From NCBI GenBank assembly GCA_012517405.1, contig JAAYVB010000010.1:1-64000 (forward strand): a DNA stretch of 64,000 nt, read 5' to 3'. Positions within the stretch are counted from its first letter, which is position 1. The number at the start of each line of letters is the position of its first letter. Source of the stretch: Propionibacterium sp. (GTDB lineage: Bacteria; Actinomycetota; Actinomycetes; Propionibacteriales; Propionibacteriaceae). This document shows positions 1 to 10,411 of this stretch, in pieces. The position numbers and the translations under genes were made by a program. The notes below the pieces were generated by a model that was not told the origin of the DNA, did not search any database, and saw nothing but the letters and a program-made list of their open reading frames with translations.

Positions 1-60
1 ACGGCGAGCGCCTAGTACCGACGGCGAGCGAACTGGCGGAGGATTGCTGGAACAGAGCCA

Positions 61-114
61 ATGGCACATGACTGATGGCACACAACTGATGAAACACAGC
101 TGACGGAACAGAGC
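61..114. repeat. 14-bp imperfect tandem repeat
   Basis: Three full copies of a 14-base unit (ATGGCACATGACTG, ATGGCACACAACTG, ATGAAACACAGCTG) begin at 61, 75 and 89, and a decayed fourth copy runs into the 3' end of the tRNA gene. No coding sense is apparent. Confidence 0.6.
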
Positions 115-184
115 CCCCGGAGGGAGTCGAACCCTCGACCTTCCGCTTACAAGGCGGGTGCTCTGGCCGCTGAGCTACGGAGGC
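112..184 (-). tRNA. tRNA-Thr (anticodon UGU)
   Basis: On the minus strand a complete cloverleaf reads from GCCTCCG at 184 to CGGGGGC plus discriminator U at 112. The acceptor stem pairs over seven positions with one G-U pair. The D arm (GCUC...GAGC), the anticodon loop CUUGUAA and the T loop GGUUCGACUCC are all canonical. Anticodon UGU reads ACA threonine codons. CCA is not encoded. The gene is single, downstream of a small membrane-protein gene on the same strand. Confidence 0.93.
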
Positions 185-265
185 GTGCGCCCAAGAAAGG
201 CGCTTGACTATTCTGCCCGGACGACGCCCCTGCGCGAAATCCGGCCCGATCGCAAAATGAGCAAA

Positions 266-517
266 CTAAGCACGCTCCAACTGGAGATCAGCGTCCGAGA
301 CAGCTTGCTGCTGGCGTCGGGTGAACAGCACCGAGACGACCACTCCGCTGACCAGAGTGACCAGGCCAGCAACCCAGACGGGCTGGCCCGAGGGCGCGTT
401 CATCTGAAGCGCGGCGAACAGCAGGGGCAGGCCGATCACCAGGGTGCAGAGCTTCCCCACGCTCTCCAGTACTCTGCCGCGCCTGTGCTTCGGGCTTATG
501 CTCTGTGGGGTTCCCAT
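266..517 (-). CDS. small two-helix membrane protein
   Basis: An 83-residue protein of unknown function. After a basic N-terminus there are two hydrophobic stretches, about residues 22-38 (LCTLVIGLPLLFAALQM) and 48-65 (VWVAGLVTLVSGVVVSVLF), followed by a polar, Gln-rich tail. This suggests a two-pass inner-membrane protein with both ends in the cytoplasm. It lies 84 bases downstream of the DedA-like gene on the same strand and could be co-transcribed. No catalytic motif is visible. The ATG at 517 lacks a strong ribosome site, so the start is uncertain. Confidence 0.55.
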   Translation of the reverse strand: MGTPQSISPKHRRGRVLESVGKLCTLVIGLPLLFAALQMNAPSGQPVWVAGLVTLVSGVVVSVLFTRRQQQAVSDADLQLERA

Positions 518-601
518 GCCGAAAACGTTAAGCGAACTCTCAGCATGTTTGCGCCATTTGACACGGCATTTCGGGTCACACCGGGGAGAACCCTGAGAAT
601 T

Positions 602-1402
602 TCAGGCCTTGCGGCTACTCCGGACGAAAGTCAGCACGACCACGGCGACCACCAGGGCGATGGCGACATAGTTGGCGAACTTGCTGTAAAACGCCAGCAC
701 CCTGACCGCCGGCTCACCGACCAGAAAACCGAACGAGAAGAAACCGATCATCCACAACAGACAGGACGCGAAGTCGAGCAGCATGAACTTCTTCCAGCTC
801 ATCCCCTGCGCCCCGGCCAGCACGAAGATGACGCCGGTCAGCGGCAACGGGATGGGAACATAGGCGACGAAGATGCCCACCCAGCCGAGCTTGTTCGCCC
901 ACCGTTCGGCCCGGGCGTAGTTGCGGGTGGCGCGCTCGGATTTGCCGGCCCACACCTCGATCATGCCGCGTCCCCACAGCTTGCCGGCCCACCAGTACGT
1001 CCAGTCCAGCTTGATCGACATCAGCGTGCCCAGCAGGATCGGCCAGACGAACGGCAGATCGGTGCCGACCCGGATCACCGACCCGAGCAGCGTGGTGCCC
1101 GAGCGAGAACCCAGCAGGCCCACCAGCCACGGCAGCCGCTCGGGCGCCCCCAGCAACCATGCCCGCAGTGGCAACATCGCGAGACTGAAGACACCCAGGA
1201 AACCGATCCACGACATGCAGATGAGATCGGTACGCGTCGGCTTGCGCCGCCACGGCATGCCCGGATCGTCCCACCATTCGCGCTCGGGCTGCTTGTCCCC
1301 GGCCGCGTCGGGCGGGGTCACCTCATCGGACGGCGCGTCGGCGTCCACCGGGTCGACAGGCTCGTCGTGCCGGGAGATCTCTGTCGGACGCTCATCAGCC
1401 AC
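602..1402 (-). CDS. DedA/VTT-family membrane protein
   Basis: A 266-residue integral membrane protein. The first ~60 residues are acidic and hydrophilic (cytoplasmic). Hydrophobic helices follow from about residue 62, and the C-terminal half resembles the VTT (DedA/SNARE-associated) domain: a proline-rich re-entrant segment YVPIPLPLTGVIFVLAGAQG, then MSWKKFMLLDFASCLLWMIG and a final helix. DedA-type proteins are linked to lipid carrier flipping and membrane homeostasis; the substrate here is unknown. The GTG start at 1402 is chosen because TAAGCT lies 6 bases upstream (leaderless-type promoter), divergent from the NTF2-like gene. Confidence 0.75.
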   Translation of the reverse strand: MADERPTEISRHDEPVDPVDADAPSDEVTPPDAAGDKQPEREWWDDPGMPWRRKPTRTDLICMSWIGFLGVFSLAMLPLRAWLLGAPERLPWLVGLLGSRSGTTLLGSVIRVGTDLPFVWPILLGTLMSIKLDWTYWWAGKLWGRGMIEVWAGKSERATRNYARAERWANKLGWVGIFVAYVPIPLPLTGVIFVLAGAQGMSWKKFMLLDFASCLLWMIGFFSFGFLVGEPAVRVLAFYSKFANYVAIALVVAVVVLTFVRSSRKA

Positions 1403-1408
1403 CCAGCG

Positions 1409-1414
1409 AGCTTA
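1409..1414 (-). promoter_or_regulatory. -10 hexamer of DedA-like gene
   Basis: TAAGCT on the minus strand, 6 bases before the GTG at 1402, predicts a leaderless transcript. Confidence 0.5.
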
Positions 1415-1452
1415 CCTGCGACTCGACGAGGACTGCGTCATCCCAAACCCTC

Positions 1453-1458
1453 TAGGCT
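1453..1458 (+). promoter_or_regulatory. -10 hexamer of NTF2-like gene
   Basis: TAGGCT ends 6 bases before the ATG at 1465, placing the transcription start at the start codon. It is divergent from the promoter at 1409-1414. Confidence 0.55.
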
Positions 1459-1464
1459 GACTCC

Positions 1465-1830
1465 ATGAGTGATCAGACCACGGCCTTCACCGAACTGCTG
1501 CAGATCAACGAACGGATAGGGCAGGCAGAATCCGACGCCGACAAGGCCTGGTTCGAGCACCTGCTGCACGAACGGTTCACCATGCGCCGCCCCAGCGGCC
1601 CCCTGTCGACCAAGGCCGACTTCATCTCGGGCCTGGCCACCGGCGCCAAACGCCAGACCACGATGCTCGATCTCGAACTGCACGGACGCTACCGCGCCAC
1701 CGCCCGCTGCACCGTCGAGAAATGGGCGCTGGCCGACCCCGAGGCTGTCCAGATCTTCGACAATCTGCGGGTCTTCATCCGCGAGAACGGACGCTGGCAG
1801 CTGATCACCTGGCTGGCCGAACCCATCTGA
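1465..1830 (+). CDS. NTF2-like (DUF4440-type) protein
   Basis: A 121-residue cytoplasmic protein with the length and pattern of a single NTF2-like/DUF4440 domain. An N-terminal amphipathic helix (LLQINERIGQAESDADKAWF) is followed by a pocket-forming FTMRRPSGPLSTKADFI region and by beta strands ending FIRENGRWQLITWLAEPI. The closing G-x-W-x-L-I-x-W strand is typical of SnoaL/DUF4440 proteins, which bind or turn over small ligands. No specific substrate can be inferred. It is monocistronic, with a likely leaderless start at 1465. Confidence 0.65.
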   Translation: MSDQTTAFTELLQINERIGQAESDADKAWFEHLLHERFTMRRPSGPLSTKADFISGLATGAKRQTTMLDLELHGRYRATARCTVEKWALADPEAVQIFDNLRVFIRENGRWQLITWLAEPI

Positions 1831-1990
1831 TCCGCCCCTCCCGCGCCGCCGGCACGGATTCGATATGCGAAACGACTTTGCAATACCCCGCAACTATGGC
1901 ATCCTGTCCGGGAGGACGAGGTAGTCCTTCGTCCTTCTACCACGGATCGTTGGGCACGTTCCTGCCCATAGAAAGGATGGTGGCACAGGC

Positions 1991-3085
<1,095 letters not shown>

Positions 3086-3168
3086 TCGGTTCCTCATCGA
3101 TCCAGAGCAGACGGCCGCGGGCGCACAGCGCCACCGGCCGGTCTGCCAAGGCGGTACTTAGTGGCAAA

Positions 3169-3200
3169 CAGCGGGGCTCTCGGCAACGGGAGCCCCGCTG
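3169..3200 (+). terminator. rho-independent-type hairpin
   Basis: An 11-base perfect arm pair (CAGCGGGGCTC / GAGCCCCGCTG), extended inward by two more pairs, lies 84 bases after the ABC ATPase gene and just before the metB promoter. The T-run after it is poor (ATCATTGTTC), as is common in actinobacteria. Confidence 0.7.
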
Positions 3201-3230
3201 ATCATTGTTCTGCGTGGTCGGTCGGAGCGC

Positions 3231-3236
3231 TATCTT
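3231..3236 (+). promoter_or_regulatory. -10 hexamer of metB
   Basis: TATCTT ends 7 bases before the ATG at 3244 and supports this start as leaderless. Confidence 0.5.
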
Positions 3237-3243
3237 GGCAGCC

Positions 3244-4416
3244 ATGGACCCGACGATCTCCCAGCTCGGACGCGGACTTCGCGCCGGTCTCGATTCCGAT
3301 ACCGCGTTCTCTTCGATCGTGCCCCCGATCTATCTGGGCACGAACTACGCATTCGCGGGGCTGAACAACCCGCCCAGGTACGACTACAGCCGCTCGGGCA
3401 ACCCGACCCGCGACCTGCTGGGTGAGGCGATCGCCACCTTGGAGGGCGGCGCCACCGGCGTCATCACGTCGTCGGGCCTGTCGGCGCTGACACTGTGCTT
3501 CACCGCGCTGGTCAAGGCCGGTGGACGCGTCGTCGCCCCGCACGACTGTTACGGCGGCACCTGGCGGCTGCTCAATCATCTGGCCGGGCTCGGTCATTTC
3601 ACGGTCGACTACGTCAATCAGACCGACCCGCAGGAGCTGGCCGCCGCGCTGGAGACACCGGCCGACCTGGTCCTGATCGAAACCCCGTCCAATCCCCTGC
3701 TGCGGTTGGTCGATCTCCAACCGACCATCGAGACGGTGCATGCCGCGGGCGCGCTGGCGATGGCCGACAACACCTTCTGCTCGCCGCTGCGGCAGCGCCC
3801 GATCGAGTTCGGCGCCGATGTGGTCGTACATTCGACGACGAAATTCATCAACGGCCACTCCGACGTGGTGGGCGGCGCCGTCGTCGCCGCGGACGAGGAT
3901 CTCGGTGAGCATCTGAAGTTCTGGGCGAATGTCATCGGGGTCACCGCGGGGGCGTTCGATTCCTGGCTGGCGTTGCGCGGGCTGCGCACCCTGGACGCGC
4001 GGGTGCGCGTCCACGACGCGAACGCCGCCGAGATCGTGGCTACGCTGGCCGGCCATCCGGCGGTGACGGCGGTCTACTACCCCGGACTGGCCGAGCACCC
4101 GGGTCACGAGATCGCGGCCCGCCAGCAAGACAGCTTCGGTTCGATGATCAGCTTCGAGGTCGTCGGCGGCCTGGCCGGCGCCACCGCCTTCTGCCGGGGC
4201 CTACGGGTCTTCGACATCGCCGAATCGCTGGGCGGGGTCGAATCGCTGATCGCGCATCCGGCGTCCATGACCCATGCCTCAATGACCCCCGAGGTGCAGC
4301 TGGCCGCCGGCATCACCCCGGCGCTGCTGCGACTGTCGGCGGGCATTGAGCCGGCCGGCGATCTCGTGGCGGACGTGCGCGACGGCCTGGAGCGAGCTCT
4401 CAAGGTCGATCAGTAG
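3244..4416 (+). CDS. metB: cystathionine gamma-synthase
   Basis: A 390-residue PLP enzyme of the Cys/Met metabolism family. It joins an activated homoserine with cysteine to give cystathionine in methionine synthesis. Seen directly: the substrate and PLP-phosphate segment YDYSRSGNPTRD, the TSSGLSA loop, the PLP-stacking region PHDCYGGTWRL, ADNTF with the PLP-binding Asp, and HSTTKFINGHSD with the Schiff-base lysine near residue 200. The HSDVVGG context fits MetB better than the lyases or O-acetylhomoserine sulfhydrylase, but cystathionine gamma-lyase cannot be excluded from sequence alone. The in-frame ORF extends upstream; 3244 is preferred because of the -10 spacing and the family N-terminus. 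Confidence 0.88.
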   Translation: MDPTISQLGRGLRAGLDSDTAFSSIVPPIYLGTNYAFAGLNNPPRYDYSRSGNPTRDLLGEAIATLEGGATGVITSSGLSALTLCFTALVKAGGRVVAPHDCYGGTWRLLNHLAGLGHFTVDYVNQTDPQELAAALETPADLVLIETPSNPLLRLVDLQPTIETVHAAGALAMADNTFCSPLRQRPIEFGADVVVHSTTKFINGHSDVVGGAVVAADEDLGEHLKFWANVIGVTAGAFDSWLALRGLRTLDARVRVHDANAAEIVATLAGHPAVTAVYYPGLAEHPGHEIAARQQDSFGSMISFEVVGGLAGATAFCRGLRVFDIAESLGGVESLIAHPASMTHASMTPEVQLAAGITPALLRLSAGIEPAGDLVADVRDGLERALKVDQ

Positions 4417-4419
4417 GCT
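4414..4419 (+). promoter_or_regulatory. -10 hexamer overlapping the metB stop
   Basis: TAGGCT includes the metB TAG stop codon (4414-4416) and ends 7 bases before the GTG at 4427. Confidence 0.45.
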
Positions 4420-4426
4420 GGAGGGC

Positions 4427-5815
4427 GTGCCCAGGTTCTTGTCCGCCACGCCGAACGTGCAGTTGCTCCCGCTTCCGTGGGATACGCCGTTGGCCGATTG
4501 GCCCGAAGAGAATCTCGTCGCGCTGCCCCGAGGCATCTCACGCCATGTTGTGCGGTTCATCGGAGTCGGCGACGAAGTGCTCGCCGCGAAGGAAGTCAAC
4601 GAGGATCTGGCCCTGCACGAATACCGGCTGTTGCACGATCTGGGCCGGCTACAGACGCCGGCGGTCGAGCCGGTCGGTGTGATCAGCGCCCGCCGCGACG
4701 CCGAGGGCCAGCCCCTCGATCCGATCCTGCTCACCAAACACCTCCAGTTCGCGCTGCCCTACCGGTCGCTGTTCACCCCCGGCGTCCGCAATGAGACGGT
4801 CTCCCGGCTGCTGGACGCCATGGTCGTGCTGCTGGCGCGGCTGCACCTGATCGGTCTGATGTGGGGCGACGTCTCACTGTCGAACATCTTGTTCCGGCGC
4901 GACGCCGGTGAGTTCGCCGCCTATCTGGTCGACGCCGAGACCGGTGAACTGCACGACAAGCTGACCGACGGCCAGCGCCAGCACGATCTGTCGATCGCCC
5001 GGGTCAACATCTTCGGCGACTTCTGCGACCTCGAGGCTGGCGGGCTGCTCGACGAGTCGCTGGATCCGCTCACCATGGTCGAGACCATCGATGCCCGCTA
5101 CAACGAGCTCTGGAACGAGCTGACCGGCGCCGAGGAGTTCAGCGGCTCCGAGCTGCACCGCATCGAGGGCCGCGTCCGCCGGCTCAACGCGCTCGGTTTC
5201 GACATCGCCGAACTCGACATCAACACCTCGGCCGACGGCCGGACCGTCCGCATCCAGCCGAAGGTCGTGGACGCCGGCCACCACTCCCGCCGACTGCTGC
5301 GGCTCACCGGGCTGGACACCGAGGAGAACCAGGCCCGCCGGCTGCTCAATGATCTCGACACCTACCGCATGCGCCGCGGGCTTCAGGGGCTGGACGAGGC
5401 GGTCGCCGCCCACCGGTGGCTGACCGACTTCTTCGAGCCGGTAGTCAATTCGATCCCGACCGACATGATGGGCAAACGCGATCCGGCGCAGATCTACCAC
5501 GAACTGCTGGACTACCGCTGGTATCAAGCCCAGCGCGAGCACCGCGATGTGCCGCTGCTGGAAGCTGCCCAGGGCTACATCCGTGACGTACTGGCGAACC
5601 TGCCGGACGAGGCGATGATCTCGATGGGGCCTGGCGTGCGGACGCTGGCCAACCCGTACGATCCCTCGCTCGGCTTCCAGGACGATCCGCTCAGCGAGCA
5701 GCTTCCCCCGGTGATCGACCCCTGGGAAGCCGAGGCCGATCAGATCGACCCGGCAGAGGCATCACATTTTGATATCGATGCCCTGCGGGCGCGCGCCAAG
5801 GACAACCCGGCCTAG
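4427..5815 (+). CDS. DUF4032 protein with kinase-like fold
   Basis: A 462-residue cytoplasmic protein of the DUF4032 family, mostly actinobacterial. The N-terminal half looks like a degenerate lipopolysaccharide-kinase/aminoglycoside-kinase fold: AAKEVNEDLALHEYRLLHDL resembles the ATP-lysine and C-helix region, and WGDVSLSNILF followed by AYLVDAETGE resembles the catalytic loop and metal-binding Asp. The C-terminal half (from about residue 270) carries the DUF4032 core. The GTG at 4427 is used; the open frame runs back into metB, but the conserved region begins here and a -10 box sits 7 bases upstream. Substrate unknown. Confidence 0.75.
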   Translation: MPRFLSATPNVQLLPLPWDTPLADWPEENLVALPRGISRHVVRFIGVGDEVLAAKEVNEDLALHEYRLLHDLGRLQTPAVEPVGVISARRDAEGQPLDPILLTKHLQFALPYRSLFTPGVRNETVSRLLDAMVVLLARLHLIGLMWGDVSLSNILFRRDAGEFAAYLVDAETGELHDKLTDGQRQHDLSIARVNIFGDFCDLEAGGLLDESLDPLTMVETIDARYNELWNELTGAEEFSGSELHRIEGRVRRLNALGFDIAELDINTSADGRTVRIQPKVVDAGHHSRRLLRLTGLDTEENQARRLLNDLDTYRMRRGLQGLDEAVAAHRWLTDFFEPVVNSIPTDMMGKRDPAQIYHELLDYRWYQAQREHRDVPLLEAAQGYIRDVLANLPDEAMISMGPGVRTLANPYDPSLGFQDDPLSEQLPPVIDPWEAEADQIDPAEASHFDIDALRARAKDNPA

Positions 5816-6177
5816 TCTTCGTCCAGATCGTCTTCGTCGACTTCATCGGAGTCATCGGCGGCGAAGTCGTCCTCGTCCAGGTCATCCTCGTCGGCTTCGT
5901 CCGAGTCATCGGCGGCCGTTGTCGCCGCCGGGCTCGCCAGCATCGCAGCCATCGCATCGGAATCGAGAGTGAACCAGCCGCCGGTGCTGACCACCGTCGC
6001 CGCCGACGCAGTGATCTCGAAACCGCCGGCAGCCTCGCCGGCCGTATCGTCCGGCTCTTCGAAGAACGGATCGTACTCTTCGCCGGGGACGATCGGGCGT
6101 GGGCCGGAGTCCACGCTGGCGCGCACTTGGTCACCGATCGAACTGGTGCGCGGACGATGCTTACGGATCTGAGCCAT
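5812..6177 (-). CDS. small protein with acidic repeat tail
   Basis: A 121-residue protein of unknown function. The N-terminus is basic (MAQIRKHRPRTSS), the middle is polar, and the last ~35 residues are almost only Asp and Glu, with a unit like DDSDE(A/V)DEDDLDED occurring twice. A good ribosome site (GGAGG, 5 bases before the ATG) supports translation. It overlaps the DUF4032 gene tail to tail by 4 bases and diverges from cysS. Such tails often bind basic proteins or metal ions, but nothing here shows which. Confidence 0.6.
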   Translation of the reverse strand: MAQIRKHRPRTSSIGDQVRASVDSGPRPIVPGEEYDPFFEEPDDTAGEAAGGFEITASAATVVSTGGWFTLDSDAMAAMLASPAATTAADDSDEADEDDLDEDDFAADDSDEVDEDDLDED

Positions 6178-6262
6178 GATTCCTCCACTGAAGTATTGAA
6201 TTCAGCGTCTGCGAGCATAGTCGGCGGCCCTGAGCGTGCGCGACAGGCCCACGGTTGACAAG

Positions 6263-6268
6263 TAAACT
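6263..6268 (+). promoter_or_regulatory. -10 hexamer of cysS
   Basis: TAAACT ends 7 bases before the GTG at 6276. An upstream in-frame TTG at 6255 would place the -10 inside the gene, so 6276 is preferred. Confidence 0.55.
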
Positions 6269-6275
6269 CCACCCT

Positions 6276-7679
6276 GTGAGCTTTCATCTCTTCGACGAAC
6301 GTATCGGCGCGGTCACCGAGTTCATCCCCCTGAACCCGGGAAAGGTGTCGATCTACCACTGCGGTCTGACGGTGCAGTCGGCCCCGCATCTGGGACATAT
6401 CCGCAAGGAGGTCGTCTTCGACGTGCTGCGGCGCTGGCTCACCGCCGAGGGCTTCGAGGTGAAGGTGGTGGCGAACGTCACCGACATCGACGACAAGATC
6501 CTCGCCAAGTCCGCCGCCTTGGGCATGGAGTGGTACGAACTGGCCTATTCGGTCGAACTCGAACTGCACCGGGCCTATCAGGCGCTCGGCTGCTTGCCGC
6601 CCAGCTACGAGCCGCGCGCCACCGGGCACATCCCCGAGATGATCGAGCTGATCAAGAAACTCATCGGACGCGACCACGCCTACGTGGCCGAAGACGGCTC
6701 CGGCGACGTCTACTTCGACGTGCATTCCTGGCCCGACTACGGCGAACTGTCGAATCAACGGATCGAGGACATGGCTCCGGCCGCCGACGCCGATCCCCGC
6801 GGCAAGCATGATCCGCGCGATTTCGCGCTGTGGAAGGGCACCAAGCCCGACGAACCGACGACTGCGTCGTGGCCTGCCCCGTGGGGAGCCGGGCGTCCGG
6901 GCTGGCATCTGGAATGCTCGGCGATGAGCCTGAAGTATCTGGGCGCCGAGTTCGACATTCACGGGGGCGGCCTGGATCTGCGCTTCCCTCATCATGAGAA
7001 CGAGTTGGCCCAGTCCCGGGCAGCCGGGTACGGATTCGCCCGCTACTGGATGCACAACGCCTTCGTGACGATGGCCGGCGAGAAGATGAGCAAGTCGCTG
7101 GGCAACGGCACGGTGGTCACCGAGGTCACCCAGCAGTACCCGGCCCGCGCGGTGCGGCTCTACCTGGCCGCCCCGCACTACCGGTCGGCCGTCGAATTCA
7201 GCCCAACCTCTTTGGACGAGGCGAGCGCGCAGCTGGAACGCATCGATTCCTTCTTGGAGCGGGCCGGCGCGAGCGGCGAGTTCGTCTTCGACTTCAGCCA
7301 GCTGCCCACCGCCTTCGTCGAGGCCATGGACGACGACCTGGGCACCCCGGCTGCCGTCGCGGTGATCTTCGAGGCCGTCCGGCAGGGCAACCGCTATCTG
7401 GACGCCGGCGACAAGCAGGCCGCCGAGCTGACGCTCACCCAGGTGCGCGCGATGCTGCATGTGCTCGGACTGGAGCCCTTCGACCCGGCCTGGGCGGGAT
7501 CGCACGACGGCAGCGACCTCGCCGACATCGTGGACGGACTCGTCCAACTGCTACTGGAACAACGCGCACAGGCACGTGCGCGCAAGGACTGGGCGGCTGC
7601 CGACGCGATCCGCGATCAGCTCACCGCGCTCGGCCTGACAATTGCGGATACCGCCGATGGCGCCCGCTGGAGCCGGTGA
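6276..7679 (+). CDS. cysS: cysteine--tRNA ligase
   Basis: A 467-residue class I aminoacyl-tRNA synthetase that charges tRNA-Cys. The zinc-site cysteine (YHCGLTVQS) and the HIGH-type motif [14 protein letters not shown] are near the N-terminus, and the second zinc-ligand region is [15 protein letters not shown], followed by [17 protein letters not shown]. The KMSKS loop reads [13 protein letters not shown]. The C-terminus has the DALR-type helical region and the short [15 protein letters not shown] anticodon-side segment. Length is normal. It lies 9 bases before the rlmB-like gene, a pairing conserved in actinobacteria. Confidence 0.97.
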   Translation: MSFHLFDERIGAVTEFIPLNPGKVSIYHCGLTVQSAPHLGHIRKEVVFDVLRRWLTAEGFEVKVVANVTDIDDKILAKSAALGMEWYELAYSVELELHRAYQALGCLPPSYEPRATGHIPEMIELIKKLIGRDHAYVAEDGSGDVYFDVHSWPDYGELSNQRIEDMAPAADADPRGKHDPRDFALWKGTKPDEPTTASWPAPWGAGRPGWHLECSAMSLKYLGAEFDIHGGGLDLRFPHHENELAQSRAAGYGFARYWMHNAFVTMAGEKMSKSLGNGTVVTEVTQQYPARAVRLYLAAPHYRSAVEFSPTSLDEASAQLERIDSFLERAGASGEFVFDFSQLPTAFVEAMDDDLGTPAAVAVIFEAVRQGNRYLDAGDKQAAELTLTQVRAMLHVLGLEPFDPAWAGSHDGSDLADIVDGLVQLLLEQRAQARARKDWAAADAIRDQLTALGLTIADTADGARWSR

Positions 7680-7688
7680 GGAGACATC

Positions 7689-8627
<939 letters not shown>

Positions 8628-8699
8628 GCCCGGCCGGCACACGGCCCGGACCGCTCCCGCAGCACCCGCAGCGGGCAGCCTTGGCGACTGCGGCCGGGC
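8628..8699. terminator. possible terminator: GC-rich inverted repeat after rlmB
   Basis: Starting directly after the rlmB stop, GCCCGGCCG (8628-8636) is matched by CGGCCGGGC (8691-8699), with a smaller inverted repeat (CCCGC/GCGGG) between them. The enclosed loop is long, so this is a weak terminator call. Confidence 0.35.
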
Positions 8700-8766
8700 G
8701 CCTGCTGCGAAGGGCAGCATTGGCTGTCGGCGACCTCCCCAAATCTCACTCCCAGCCAATATTTGA

Positions 8767-8772
8767 TATGAT
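8767..8772 (+). promoter_or_regulatory. possible -10 upstream of the dehydratase
   Basis: TATGAT sits in a short AT-rich island (AATATTTGATATGATTT) that stands out in otherwise GC-rich sequence, about 60 bases before the gene at 8834. The neighbouring GntR regulator could bind here, but no clear palindrome supports that. Confidence 0.35.
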
Positions 8773-8833
8773 TTCTCGCAGCGAAACGGTTCGACGGATG
8801 CCGATGCAGCTATCCGTGGCATGACCTTGGGGG

Positions 8834-10375
8834 ATGATGAGGATGGCGTCCGATGACGCAGTTCTGGTGCTGAACAACGCCGATGATGTCGCGGTGGCGC
8901 GTCGCAAACTCCTTCCGGGCGAGATCCTCTCGGTCGGCGACGCCCGGATCCCGGTGCTCGATGTCATTCCGCTGGGTCACAAGATCGCCTTGCACGACGT
9001 CGCCGAGGCCGAGCCGGTCACCAAGTACGGCTATCAGATCGGTGTCGCGCTGCAGCCCATCAAGGCCGGACAGCACGTCCATGTGCACAATCTGGTCTTC
9101 TCGAGTCACCACAAGCCGAAGGCCTCCGACCTCGACCACCATGCCTGGACGCCGCCGGCCACACCGGAACGAACCACCTTCATGGGGGTGCGCCGCAACG
9201 ACGGCACCACCGCAACCCGTAACTACATTGCGGTGTTGTCGACGGTGAACTGCTCGGCCAACGTCTGCGAGATCGTCGCCAACGAGGCCGTCCGCCGCGG
9301 CCTGCTGGACGATTACCCGAACATCGACGGGGTCATCCCGCTGGTTCATGGGATGGGCTGCGGGATGGCCACCAATGGCCTGGACCTGCTGCAGCGCACC
9401 CTCGCCGGTTTCGCCACTCACCCCAACGTCAGCGGGGTGGTGGTCATCGGCCTGGGCTGCGAGGTCAATCAGGTCGATCTGATGATCAAGCAGATCCACA
9501 CCCGCCGTGGTGTCGCCCAGGAACGCATGACCATCCAGGCCACCGGCGGCACCCGCGCGACCGTGGAGGCGGCCCTGGAAGGCATCAAGAAGATGCTGCC
9601 GGGAGTTAATGACTCGTTCGTGCGTACCGAGCGTCCGGTCAGCGAGCTGGTGCTCGGGCTCAACTGTGGCGGATCCGACGGTTTGTCGGGGCTGACGGCC
9701 AATCCCGCGCTGGGCTACGCGTCCGACCTGATCGTCGCCCAGGGTGGACGATCGGTGCTCGCCGAGACCCCCGAGATCTACGGCGCGGAATCGCTGCTGG
9801 TGCACCGCTCGACCAGCGAGGCGACCTCGCGGCGCCTGATGGACAAGATCGCCTGGTGGGAGGACTACACCGCCAACCTCGGCGCCACCATGGACGCCAA
9901 CCCGTCGCCGGGCAATAAGGCCGGGGGCATCACCACCATCTTGGAGAAGTCGCTCGGTGCGGTCGCCAAATCGGGGCACGCTCCCTTGGAGGCGGTCTAT
10001 GACTACGCCGCGCAGATCGACCAGCCCGGCCTGGGTTTCATGGACACCCCGGGCTACGACCCGGTGTCGGTGACCGGCCTGCTCGCCGGCGGCGCCAACC
10101 TGATCTGCTTCACCACCGGACGGGGCTCGGCACTGGGCACGGCGCCGGCGCCGACCCTCAAGGTGGCCACCAACAACGCCCTGGCAGCCCGGATGCCTGA
10201 CGATATGGACATCAACTGCGGACCGATCTTCTCCGACGGTGTCGCCGTGGCCGAGAAGGGCCTCGAGATCTACAACGCGCTGCTCGATCTCGCCAGCGGC
10301 ACCCCGTCGAGCAGTGAATCGCTCGGCTACGGACGCAATGAATTTCAGCCTTGGCATATCGGCGTCGTGATGTAA
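8834..10375 (+). CDS. UxaA-family altronate/galactarate-type dehydratase
   Basis: A 513-residue enzyme of the UxaA/GarD family, which dehydrates sugar acids to 2-keto-3-deoxy sugar acids using an iron centre. The N-terminal SAF domain (about residues 1-95: VALQPIKAGQHVHVHNL) is followed by the large catalytic region with VNCSANVCEIVANEA, HGMGCGMA, VVVIGLGCEVNQ, LGLNCGGSDGLSGLTANPA, TTGRGSALGTAPAPTLKVATNN and DMDINCGPI, carrying the conserved cysteines. Overall length and order match altronate dehydratase, but galactarate or another aldarate is possible. It is followed by a GntR regulator 36 bases downstream, which probably controls it. No other uronate genes are in the window. Confidence 0.82.
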   Translation: MMRMASDDAVLVLNNADDVAVARRKLLPGEILSVGDARIPVLDVIPLGHKIALHDVAEAEPVTKYGYQIGVALQPIKAGQHVHVHNLVFSSHHKPKASDLDHHAWTPPATPERTTFMGVRRNDGTTATRNYIAVLSTVNCSANVCEIVANEAVRRGLLDDYPNIDGVIPLVHGMGCGMATNGLDLLQRTLAGFATHPNVSGVVVIGLGCEVNQVDLMIKQIHTRRGVAQERMTIQATGGTRATVEAALEGIKKMLPGVNDSFVRTERPVSELVLGLNCGGSDGLSGLTANPALGYASDLIVAQGGRSVLAETPEIYGAESLLVHRSTSEATSRRLMDKIAWWEDYTANLGATMDANPSPGNKAGGITTILEKSLGAVAKSGHAPLEAVYDYAAQIDQPGLGFMDTPGYDPVSVTGLLAGGANLICFTTGRGSALGTAPAPTLKVATNNALAARMPDDMDINCGPIFSDGVAVAEKGLEIYNALLDLASGTPSSSESLGYGRNEFQPWHIGVVM

Positions 10376-10411
10376 TCGAAGGCGCCACCCCCGAACGAAA
10401 GGCAGAATGCG

